Positions 7,835-16,600 of a stretch of 22,761 nt of DNA are shown in pieces; within the stretch, counting starts at the first letter, position 1, and the number at the start of each line of letters is the position of its first letter. The stretch is from Nemertoderma westbladi (Eukaryota > Xenacoelomorpha > Nemertodermatida > Nemertodermatidae): the NCBI GenBank assembly GCA_032718475.1, contig JAUCBJ010006497.1, positions 1 through 22,761 on the forward strand, in the 5' to 3' direction. Below the pieces are notes generated by a model that saw nothing but the letters and a program-made list of their open reading frames with translations, was not told the DNA's origin and searched no databases. Made by a program: the position numbers and the translations under genes.

Positions 7835-10800
7835 AACGACGACGACGACGACAACGACGACGACGACAACTATTTGCATGAATTGACCCACCCCCTAACA
7901 GTGTCAATTCGCTAAGGCTCCGCCAACTTCGTGGCTCGCCCCACATAATCAAAATATTCTAGAACATTGTGTATTAATTTAATAGAATAAATGGCCTGCA
8001 GTGTAAGCTAATACATGCAAAATTCAAATGCCAATAACTCAGCTATTTCCCAACCAAATTCAATTATTTTTACATATTTGGAATCCTTGCACGGTCAGCT
8101 TTCCACTAATACCAACAAATCACTAAATGTTTGAAGAATAACTGCGGTGTAACACACGCGACGGAGACACCTTGTTCAAACGCTTGTAGCTAAAGAATGA
8201 AAGCCAAAATAAAAATTCTGGCTCACCCAGCAAGGAGGAGGGAGGTGAAACTATCTCTGTTTCAAATTACATGCAATCTCATTAAGATTTGTAGAAAAAA
8301 ATTGGGGGGGGGGGGGGGGGGGGGGGCGGGTCCAGGTACCTGAATAACGACACTATATTCCAGGACATTGTGTAATATTTTAATTTTAATCATAAAATCA
8401 AGCAATCACACACAATCTGTTAAAGAAAAAAAAGTCAATGTAGCAAGTCATTAATGTATCAATTACGGTAACGTAAACAATTTTCCAAATTTAAATTGTA
8501 GGCATATCAGCCTATTCCAGTATTCTACCGATTAGGCCCCTATCTGCCTATTAATTTATTTTTACAGTTTCAGGCAACGAAAAAACCAATCCCGGTACTT
8601 TTGAAGAAATGCACAAGAAGTGCAAAGATGTTTATCCGGTTGTTATGGATGGAATGAGTTTGGTGCTAAATAGAGGACTTTCTAATCATTTCCAGGTGAT
8701 TTATAATATTATTATTATTATATGACAATAGGGGTAATTATAGCCCACACCATAGGGGCAATTGTTTTTCCTGATTATTTATTCGGTGTGTTGATGTTAA
8801 TAATTACATAACATTCCCGATAATATGGTATTCGAATTCGTATTATAAATTACCAGTAATTTACATTATATTCCATCTGATCATATCTTTATCAATATTT
8901 TGATGTTAACTTAATCAATTGTGATTGGAAATCGTTTCACTTTCAACATTATTGCATTTACGCCCGTTTAGGTCCACCATAAAGTAAACCTACCCCAGGC
9001 GACGCCGGCCTCGTACAACTTCGGAGCGACGTACGTCGGAACCAAACAGTTCGGCCCCACAGAATCCTTCCCGGTTCTACTGGGCGAGATGGACGGCTCG
9101 GGAAGTCTCAACGCCCAGATAATCCACGGCTTTACCAGACGACTTAAAAGCAAGTTGGTCGCGCAGACTCAGAAGGAGAAGTTCCAGATGGTGCAGGGCG
9201 AGTTGGAGTACAAAGGGGACGAGTTTACCGCTAGTGTAGCCACAGTTAATCCCGACCCTCTGAATCTAGGAGGGGTATTCCTAGCACATTACCTGCAGGT
9301 GGGTTGTTCCTCTGGTTGTCAAGTACACAGTTTCCGTAACTCCTCGATTAGACGAGAGCGAATAGACGAGCCGTAACATCCCAGCTAAACGAGTTTATTT
9401 TCACTCTGTAACACCCCAACTAAACGAGTTTATTTTCACTCCGTAACACCCCAACTAAACGAGTTTATTTTCACTCCGTTACACCCCAACTAAACGAGTT
9501 TATTTTCACTCTGTAACACCCCAACTAAACGAGTTTATTTTCACTCCGTAACACCCCAACTAAACGAGTTTATTTTCACTCCGTAACAACTCAACTAAAC
9601 GAGTTTATTTTCACTCCGTAACACCCCAACTAAACGAGTTTATTTTCACTCCGTTACACCCCAACTAAACGAGTTTATTTTCACTCCGTAACACCCCAAC
9701 TAAACGAGTTTATTTTCACTCTGTAACACCCCAACTAAACGAGTTTATTTTCACTCCGTAACACCCCAACTAAACGAGTTTATTTTCACTCCGTTACACC
9801 CCAACTAAACGAGTTTATTTTCAATCCGTAACAACTCAACTAAACGAGTTTATTTTCACTCCGTAACACCCCAACTAAACGAGTTTATTTTCACTCCGTA
9901 ACACCCCAACTAAACGAGTTTATTTTCACTCCGTTACACCCCAACTAAACGAGTTTATTTTCACTCCGTAACAACTCAACTAAACGAGTTTATTTTCACT
10001 CCGTAACACCCCAACTAAACGAGTTTATTTTCACTCCGTTACACCCCAACTAAACGAGTTTATTTTCACTCCGTAACACCCCAACTAAACGAGTTTATTT
10101 TCACTCTGTAACACCCCAACTAAACGAGTTTATTTTCACTCCGTAACACCCCAACTAAACGAGTTTATTTTCACTCCGTTACACCCCAACTAAACGAGTT
10201 TATTTTCAATCCGTAACAACTCAACTAAACGAGTTTATTTTCACTCCGTAACACCCCAACTAAACGAGTTTATTTTCACTCCGTAACAACTCAACTAAAC
10301 GAGTTTATTTTCACTCCGTAACACCCCAACTAAACGAGTTTATTTTCACTCCGTTACACCCCAACTAAACGAGTTTATTTTCACTCCGTAACACCCCAAC
10401 TAAACGAGTTTATTTTCACTCTGTAACACCCCAACTAAACGAGTTTATTTTCACTCCGTAACACCCCAACTAAACGAGTTTATTTTCACTCCGTTACACC
10501 CCAACTAAACGAGTTTATTTTCAATCCGTAACAACTCAACTAAACGAGTTTATTTTCACTCCGTAACACCCCAACTAAACGAGTTTATTTTCACTCCGTA
10601 ACACCCCAACTAAACGAGTTTATTTTCACTCCGTTACACCCCAACTAAACGAGTTTATTTTCACTCCGTAACACCCCAACTAAACGAGTTTATTTTCACT
10701 CCGTAACACCCCAACTAAACGAGTTTATTTTCACTCCGTAACGCCCCAACTAAACGAGTTTATTTTCACTCCGTAACACCCCAACTAAACGAGTTTATTT

Positions 10801-11619
10801 TCACTCCGTAACACCCCAACTAAACGAGTTTATTTTCACTCCGTAACAACTCAACTAAACGAGTTTATTTTCACTCCGTAACACCCCAACTAAACGAGTT
10901 TATTTTCACTCCGTAACACCCCAACTAAACGAGTTTATTTTCACTCCGTAACACCCCAACTAAACGAGTTTATTTTCACTCCGTAACAACTCAACTAAAC
11001 GAGTTTATTTTCACTCCGTAACACCCCAACTAAACGAGTTTATTTTCACTCCGTAACACCCCAACTAAACGAGTATATTTTCACTCCGTAGCACCCCAAC
11101 TAAACGAGTTTATTTTCACTCCGTAACACCCCAACTAAACGAGTTTATTTTCACTCCGTTACACCCCAACTAAGCGAGTTTACTTTCTCTTTCTAGACCG
11201 TAACACCCCAATTGACACTCGGCGGAGAGTTTCTCTTTACTCGCGGCGGCGCCAACCCAGTGAACTCCGTGATAACGGTGGCGGCCCGGTACCGCACCCC
11301 AATCTACTCAGCCGCTGCCAACCTCGGCCCCGGGGGAATCAACGCAACCTACTGGCACAAAGCCAACGAGAACATACAATTCGGACTGGAGTTAGAGAGT
11401 AGTCTACGGGCAAAGGAGTCTACTGTCTCCCTGGGTTACCAGGTTGACCTCCCCCAGGCTGAAATGACGTTTAAGGGGACACTGGATTCCAATTGGACGA
11501 TTGCTGGTGTTCTAGAAAAGAAGTTGTACCCCTTACCGCTTAGTCTTTTACTCAGTGGGACGTTGAACCACAAACGGGAGGCTTGTCGTTTCGGCATGGG
11601 TCTACATGTCGGCAACTAG
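3509..11619 (+). CDS. TOMM40: TOMM40, mitochondrial import receptor subunit Tom40 (4 coding exons)
   Basis: The product is the beta-barrel channel of the outer-membrane TOM complex, which passes nearly all nuclear-encoded precursors into mitochondria. Joining 3509-3653, 8574-8695, 8972-9298 and 11197-11619 gives one open frame of 338 residues, close to vertebrate Tom40 (about 360). The start ATG at 3509 gives MGN, the same opening as the human protein. Residues 1-50 are a low-complexity Ser/Thr/Gly tail. From about residue 56 family motifs follow: GTFEEMHKKCK, GLSNHFQ, FGATYVGTKQFGPTE, GSLNAQ, YWHKAN, SLGYQVDLP and KGTLDSNW. The C-terminus RFGMGLHV (329-336) fits the beta-signal that sorting machinery reads (polar-x-G-x-x-hydrophobic-x-hydrophobic). 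Introns are phase 1, 0 and 0, all GT-AG. Introns 1 and 3 are filled by repeats; the coding frame is intact. Confidence 0.97.
4198..4537 (+). repeat. Direct repeat pair, about 150 bp, offset 190 bp
   Basis: The sequence from about 4198 to 4347 recurs at 4388-4537 with moderate divergence. Both copies include TTTGTGCTTAAATTCATTG and TACTGGTGTCAGGATGTCAC. This is an internal duplication in element A with no coding content. Confidence 0.85.
4720..4758. repeat. Head-to-head palindrome of the 16-bp motif
   Basis: TGTATCAAGTCACCCC (4720-4735) is followed after a 7-bp loop by its exact complement GGGGTGACTTGATACA (4743-4758). This makes a 16-bp perfect stem, the most regular pair of the element A motif. 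Confidence 0.9.
4779..4821. repeat. Stem-loop with partner inverted copy
   Basis: ACCACTAGAC (4779-4788) pairs with GTCTAGTGGT (4812-4821), and an inner AAGCAC/GTGCTT stem encloses an 8-base loop. The whole region of about 4775-4880 has a diverged inverted copy at about 5225-5335, sharing the blocks TCATCCCGACTA and AAATTTTCTTTTTAT. It therefore looks like the inner inverted arms of element A or of a nested element. Confidence 0.75.
5671..5846 (+). repeat. Exact 88-bp tandem duplication
   Basis: 5671-5758 and 5759-5846 appear identical. The unit spans the junction between element A's right arm and the first 33 bases of element B, so the duplication postdates insertion of B and is recent. Confidence 0.95.
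5814..6252 (+). repeat. Element B left inverted arm
   Basis: It pairs with 7942-8372. Landmarks shared in the same order are the CAGGTACCTG palindrome, a C-rich tract (5854-5875), TAGTTTCACCTCCCTCCTCC, GTGTCTCCGTCG and TGTTCTAGAA near the inner end. The open frame at 5909-6091 has no protein features. Confidence 0.9.
6445..7815 (+). repeat. Tandem monomers of about 150 bp with TAGCGG core; 315-bp dimer repeated three times
   Basis: The word TAGCGG marks nine monomers at 6455, 6611, 6766, 6896, 7041, 7211, 7356, 7526 and 7671. The last six form three near-identical 315-bp dimers (6871-7185, 7186-7500, 7501-7815) made of 145- and 170-bp halves. The earlier three monomers are diverged. Each recent half carries GGCCCTCTAGCGG. 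A core of ~150-bp repeats abutting a microsatellite resembles pearl/CvA-type elements described in bivalves; that comparison is from memory. Confidence 0.93.
6633..6658 (+). repeat. Poly-C tract, 26 bp
   Basis: This is an uninterrupted C26 inside a diverged core monomer. The related monomer upstream has CTCCAGCCCCACAAAG at the same place, so the tract expanded from a short C run. Length in the assembly may be unreliable. Confidence 0.9.
7803..7870 (+). repeat. (ACG)n/(GAC)n microsatellite
   Basis: This triplet tract has two AAC-type interruptions, at the exact point where the other 315-bp units have only ACGACGACAACGA. It is an expansion of the last unit's end. The arginine-rich minus-strand frame here is a by-product. 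Confidence 0.95.
7942..8372 (-). repeat. Element B right inverted arm
   Basis: It is the inverted partner of 5814-6252, and includes GGTGAAACTATCTCTGTTTC and the CAGGTACCTG palindrome (8333-8342). It carries a G23 run at 8304-8326 where the left arm has only short C runs. Confidence 0.9.
8304..8326 (+). repeat. Poly-G tract, 23 bp
   Basis: This is an uninterrupted G23 in element B's right arm, followed by C and GGG. On the opposite strand it corresponds to the C-rich tracts at 5854-5875 and 22518-22541. It could form G-quadruplexes. Confidence 0.9.
8574..8695 (+). CDS. TOMM40: TOMM40 coding exon 2
   Basis: It completes Gly49 and encodes residues 50-89, including GTFEEMHKKCK and the end GLSNHFQ. 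The acceptor is TTTCAG|GC and the donor CAG|GTGATT. A second AG six bases upstream (8566-8567) would also keep the frame, replacing Gly49 with Val-Ser-Gly. The following intron 2 (8696-8971) is short, AT-rich and free of recognisable repeats. Confidence 0.95.
8972..9298 (+). CDS. TOMM40: TOMM40 coding exon 3
   Basis: It encodes residues 90-198, the first half of the beta barrel, from VHHKVNLPQ through FGATYVGTK, GEMDGSGSLNAQ, KGDEFTASVA and FLAHYLQ. The acceptor is GTTTAG|GT and the donor CAG|GTGGGT, both phase 0. It is GC-richer than the surrounding introns. Confidence 0.96.
9371..11190 (+). repeat. 35-bp minisatellite, 52 units, filling TOMM40 intron 3
   Basis: The 35-bp period is unbroken from 9371 to 11190 with no indel. 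Each unit runs CCGTAACACCCCAA, then CTAAACGAG, then TTTATTTTCACT. The first 14 bases equal the start of exon 4, and the last part aligns with exon 4's pyrimidine tract. The first unit is diverged, and a still more decayed unit precedes it near 9335. Variants include CCGTT, CTGTA and CCGTAACAACTC types, which form a higher-order order repeated three times. Nearly all of the 1898-bp intron is array. It has stops in all frames and is not coding. Confidence 0.98.
11197..11619 (+). CDS. TOMM40: TOMM40 coding exon 4 (last) with stop codon
   Basis: It encodes residues 199-338 and the stop TAG, beginning TVTPQLTLGGEF after acceptor TTTCTAG|ACC. It contains the barrel's second half and the C-terminal beta-signal. 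The first coding bases, CCGTAACACCCCAA (11198-11211), are identical to the minisatellite unit that fills the preceding intron, so the array phase runs directly into the exon. Confidence 0.96.
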   Translation, partial: TVTPQLTLGGEFLFTRGGANPVNSVITVAARYRTPIYSAAANLGPGGINATYWHKANENIQFGLELESSLRAKESTVSLGYQVDLPQAEMTFKGTLDSNWTIAGVLEKKLYPLPLSLLLSGTLNHKREACRFGMGLHVGN

Positions 11620-11811
11620 TTCAATTTATTGTTCTACAGTTATTATTGTAGTTGAAAGAAATTTTTGCGCCACCGAGAGTTTGAGAATATCGCCTAGTAT
11701 TTTATGTGAGCGGGTTTTTAGTTGTGCTTAATATTTCAGTGCGACAACAACAATGCGATTGTGATTCCGATTATGCAATTCTGTACATTATAGCTGCAAT
11801 CATTTAGTTGT

Positions 11812-11817
11812 AATAAA
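11812..11817 (+). terminator. Polyadenylation signal AATAAA for TOMM40
   Basis: A canonical AATAAA lies 193 bases after the stop codon, followed by a T-rich stretch (GACTTTTATTTTTG) suitable as a downstream element. The mature 3' end is expected around 11830. Confidence 0.7.
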
Positions 11818-13227
11818 TAATGCGATACAGCGTTTAACGTTGACTTTTATTTTTGTAAATGAATGAAAGTTCCCTCGGGTATTTAGTTACCATGTACCTA
11901 TTTAGTTCTCTTGTATATTAGTTCTCCCTGTATATTAGTTTCCCTGTATATTAGTTCCCCTATATATTAGTTCCCCAGTATATTAGTTTCCCTGTATATT
12001 AGTTCACCTGTTTATTAGTTCTCCTGTATATTAGTTCTCCCTGTATATTATTCCCTGTATATTAGTTCCCCTATATATTTGTTCTCCTGTATATTAGTTC
12101 CCCAGAATATTAGTTCCCCTGTACATTAATTCTCAATTATATTAGTTCCCCAATATATTAGTTCCCCCATATATTAGTTCCCCTGTTTATTAGTTCTCCC
12201 TGTTTATTAGTTCCCCTATATATTAGTTCCACTGTATATTAGTTCCCCTATATATTAGTTCCCCTATATATTAGTTCCCCTGTATATTAGTTCCCCTATA
12301 TATTAGTTCACCTGTATATTTTAGTTCTCCCTGTATATTAGTTCCCCTGTACATTAGTTCTCTCTGTTTATTATTTCCCCTATATATTAGTTCCCCTATA
12401 TATTAGTTCCCCTGTATATTAGTTCCCCTATATATTAGTTCACCTGTATATTTTAGTTCTCCCTGTATATTAGTTCCCCTGTACATTAGTTCTCCCTGTT
12501 TATTAATTTCCCTATATATTAGTTCCCCAGTATATTAGTTCCCCTATATATTAGTTCCCCTGTTTATTAGTTCTCCTGTATATTAGTTCTCCCTGTATAT
12601 TATTCCCTGTATATTAGTTCCCCTATATATTTGTTCTCCTGTATATTAGTTCCCCAGAATATTAGTTCCCCTGTACATTAATTCTCAATTATATTAGTTC
12701 CCCTGTATATTAGTTCCACTTTATATTAGTTCCCCTATATATTAGTTCCCCTATATATTAGTTCCCCTGTTTATTAGTTCTCCCTGTTTATTAGTTCCCC
12801 TATATATTAGTTCCACTTTATATTAGTTCCCCTATATATTAGTTCCCCTATATATTAGTTCCCCTGTATATTAGTTCCCCTGTATATTAGTTCACCTGTA
12901 TATTTTAGTTCTCCCTGTATATTAGTTCCCCTGTACATTAGTTATCTCTGTTTATTAGTTTTCCTGTTTATTAGTTTCCCTATATATTAGATCCCCTGTA
13001 TATTAGTTCCCCTGTATATTAGTTCTTTCTGTTTATTAGTTCCACTGTATGTATATAAGTTCTCTCTGTTTATTAGTTCCACTGTATGTTAGTTCTCCCT
13101 GTATATTAGTTCCACTGTATGTATATAAGTTCTCTCCGTTTATTAGTTCCCCTGTATATTAATTCTACCTGTATATTAGTTCCACTGTATGTATATAAGT
13201 TCTCTCTGTTTTTTAGTTCCCCTATAT

Positions 13228-13666
13228 CGTGACCATAGAGCCAGAACAACACATACCACAATTTTTCAAAAAAAAATTTTTTCACCAAAATTACTCAAGA
13301 TGGCGTTCTATAACTTATGTTAAAATCCTAGACTTGTATGTCAGTCCGTTTAGGAGATATGGAAAACCAGAACAACCCTCACAACATAAAAGTGAGAGGT
13401 AAAACAACACACACAGACTGAGTTAATGTTAAATTTCAGTATGTGTTGTTTTGCTTCTTTGGAAAATAACGAAAAATACAGTTTTTTTCATTAACAAAAT
13501 TTATTCTGAATGCTAGCCACTATTATAAAATGTATCATTGTATCTTCCCAGACCTCTCTCGAAAAAATTAGGAGACGGGATCCATATAGAGGGAAACGAT
13601 AAGGTTTTTTGCATTTTTCTCGAAACCACATTTTTTGGTGAGTGTTGTTCTGGCTCTTTGGTCACG
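13228..13666. mobile_element. 439-bp MITE inserted in the minisatellite
   Basis: Terminal inverted repeats are CGTGACCATAGAGCCAGAAC at the left and, as complement of the right end, CGTGACCAAAGAGCCAGAAC; both continue AACAC. Flanks are ATAT at 13224-13227 and 13667-13670, a possible 4-bp target duplication, though the array itself is TATA-rich. Internal CCAGAACAACC and GTGTTGTTTTGC echo the ends. There is no transposase frame. On both sides the minisatellite resumes. Confidence 0.88.
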
Positions 13667-16600
13667 ATATATAAGTTCTCTCTGTTTATTAGTTTCTCTG
13701 TATATTAGTTCTCTCTTTTTATTAGTTTTCCTGTTTATTAGTTCCCCTATATATTAGTTCCCCTGTATATTAGTTCTCCCTTTATATTAGTTTCCCTGTA
13801 TATTAGTTCTCCCTGTGTATTAGTTTCCCTTTATATTGGTTCTCCCTGTTTATTAGTTTCCCTGTATATTAGTTCCCTTGTATATTAGTTCCCATGTATA
13901 TTAGTTCTCGCTGTTATTAGTTCCCCTGTATATTAGTTCCCCTGTATATTAGTTCTCTCTGTTTATTAGTTTCCCTATATATTAGTTCCCCTGTATATTA
14001 GTTCTCTCTGTTTATTAGTTTTCCTGTTTATTAGTTCCCCTATATATTAGTTCCCCTGTATATTAGTTCCCCTGTATATTAGTTCCCCTATATATTAGTT
14101 CCCCTATATATTAGTTCTCTCTGTTTATTAGTTTCCCTGTATATTAGTTCTCTCTGTTTATTAGTTTCCCTGTATATTAGTTCCCCTATATATTAGTTCC
14201 CCTGTATAATAGTTCCCTTGTATATTAGTTCTCCCTGTATATTAGTTCCCCTGTATATTAGTTCCCCTGTATATTAGTTCTCTCTGTTTATTAGTTTCCC
14301 TATATATTAGTTCCCCTGTATATTTTAGTTCTCCCTGTATATTAGTTCCCCTGTATATTAGTTATCCCTGTATATTAGTTCCCCTGTATATTAATTCCCC
14401 TATATATTAGTTCCCCTGTATATTAGTTCCCTTATATATTAGTTCCCCTGTATATTATTCCCCTGTATATTAGTTCCCCTGTATATTAGTTCCCCTATAT
14501 ATTAGTTCTCCCTGTATATTAGTTCCCCTGTATATTAGTTCTCTCTGTTTATTAGTTTTCCTGTTTATTAGTTTTCCTGTTTATTAGTTTTCCTGTTTAT
14601 TAGTTTCCCTATATATTAGTTCCCCTGTATATTTTAGTTCTCCCTGTATATTAGTTCCCCTGTATATTAGTTATCCCTGTATATTAGTTCCCCTGTATAT
14701 TAATTCCCCTATATATTAGTTCCCCTGTATATTAGTTCCCTTATATATTAGTTCCCCTGTATATTATTCCCCTGTATATTAGTTCTCTCTGTTTATTAGT
14801 TTTCCTGTTTATTAGTTTTCCTGTTTATTAGTTCCCCTATATATTAGTTCCCCTATATATTAGTTCCCCTGTATATTAGTTCCCCTATATATTAGTTCCC
14901 CTATATATTAGTTCCCCTGTATATTAGTTCTCTCTGTTTATTAGTTTCCCTGTATATTAGTTATCTCTGTTTATTAGTTTCCCTGTATATTAGTTCCCCT
15001 ATATATTAGTTCCCCTGTATATTAGTTCCCTTGTATATTAGTTCTCCCTGTATATTAGTTCCCCTGTATATTAGTTCCCCTATATATTAGTTTTCCTGTT
15101 TATTATTCCCCTGTATATTAGTTCTCTCTGTTTATTAGTTTTCCTGTTTATTAGTTTTCCTGTTTATTAGTTCCCCTGTATATTAGTTCCCCTGTATATT
15201 ATTCCCCTGTATATTAGTTCTCTCTGTTTATTAGTTTTCCTGTTTATTAGTTTTCCTGTTTATTAGTTCCCCTATATATTAGTTCCCCTGTATATTAGTT
15301 CCCCTGTATATTAGTTCCCCTATATATTAGTTCCCCTGTATATTAGTTCTCTCTGTTTATTAGTTTCCTGGATATTAGTTCTCTCTGTTTATTAGTTTCC
15401 CTGTATATTAGTTCCCCTATATATTAGTTCCCCTGTATATTAGTTCCCTTGTATATTAGTTCTCCTTGTATATTAGTTCCCCTATATATTAGTTCCCCTG
15501 TATATTAGTTCTCTCTGTTTATTAGTTTCCCTGTATATTAGTTCTCTCTGTTTGTTGGTTTCCCTGTATATTAGTTCCCCTATATATTAGTTCCCCTGTA
15601 TATTAGTTCCCTTGTATATTAGTTCTCCTTGTATATTAGTTCCCCTATATATTAGTTCCCCTGTATATTAGTTCTCTCTGTTTATTAGTTTCCTGGATAT
15701 TAGTTCTCTCTGTTTATTAGTTTCCCTGTATATTAGTTCCCCTATATATTAGTTCCCCTGTATATTAGTTCCCTTGTATATTAGTTCTCCTTGTATATTA
15801 GTTCCCCTATATATTAGTTCCCCTGTATATTAGTTCTCTCTGTTTATTAGTTTCCTGGATATTAGTTCTCTCTGTTTATTAGTTTCCCTGTATATTAGTT
15901 CCCCTATATATTAGTTCCCCTGTATATTAGTTCCCCTATATATTAGTTCCCCTGTATATTTTAGTTCTCCCTGTATATTAGTTCCCCTGTATATTAGTTC
16001 TCTCTGTATATTAGTTCCCCTATATATTAGTTCCCCTGTATATTAGTTCCACTGTATATTAGTTCCCTTGTATATTAGTTCTCCCTGTATATTAGTTCCC
16101 CTGTATATTAGTTCCCCTATATATTAGTTCCCCTGTATATTAGTTCCCTTGTATATTAGTTCTCCCTGTATATTAGTTCCACCGTATATTAGTTCCCTTG
16201 TATATTAGTTCTCCCTGTATATTAGTTCCCCTGTATATTAGTTCTCTCTGTTTATTAGTTTCCCTGTATATTAGTTCCCCTGTATATTAGTTCCCCTGTA
16301 TATTAGTTCCCCTATATATTAGTTCTCTCTGTTTATTAGTTTCCCTGTATATTAGTTCTCCCTGTATATTAGTTCCCCTGTATATTAGTTTCCATATATA
16401 TTAGTTCCCTTGCATATTAGTTCCCCTGTATATTAGTTCCCCTGTATATTAGTTCCCCTGTATATTAGTTCCCCTGTATATTGGTTCTCCCTGTATATTA
16501 GTTCCCCTGTATATTAGTTCCCCTGTATATTAGTTCCCCTGTATATTAGTTCCCCTGTATATTGGTTCTCCCTGTTTATTAGTTTCCCTGTATATTAGTT

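Larger units (their letters stand above)
5814..8372. mobile_element. Element B: TA-inserting inverted-repeat element with a satellite core
   Basis: It is flanked by TA at 5812-5813 and 8373-8374. Termini are inverted: CACCATGTCCTGG on the left and CACAATGTCCTGG as the complement of the right end. Long inverted arms (about 5814-6252 and 7942-8372) surround a core of tandem monomers, a poly-C tract and a GAC microsatellite. There is no transposase frame. TA duplication is typical of Tc1/mariner-type transposition, but the family is not proven. The insertion point is confirmed because removing B leaves AAATATTAGATGATGTCT (as complement), matching AAATATTAGAAGATGTCT in element A's left arm. Confidence 0.85.
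3736..8470. mobile_element. Element A: long inverted-repeat transposon-like element filling intron 1, interrupted by element B
   Basis: Outer ends TACCGTAATT (3736-3745) and AATTACGGTA (8461-8470) are inverted copies. The left arm, running to about 4070, pairs with a right arm split into 5515-5813 and 8373-8470 by element B. Without B the element is about 2.2 kb. It carries eight copies, in both orientations, of GGGGTGACTTGATACA or its complement: 3747, 3765, 4140, 4642, 4720, 4743, 4912 and 5441. No transposase frame is visible, so it appears non-autonomous. A flanking target-site duplication was not found, and the family was not recognised. Confidence 0.7.

Noticed and set aside
7752-7952. 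Arginine-rich minus-strand frame
   Set aside because: It is a direct translation of the GAC microsatellite.
9371-11190. CRISPR-like array
   Set aside because: Units are contiguous 35-mers with no unique spacers, in an animal intron; it is a minisatellite.
13106-13288. 60-residue minus-strand frame
   Set aside because: It spans the minisatellite and the MITE end; it is composed of repeat translation.
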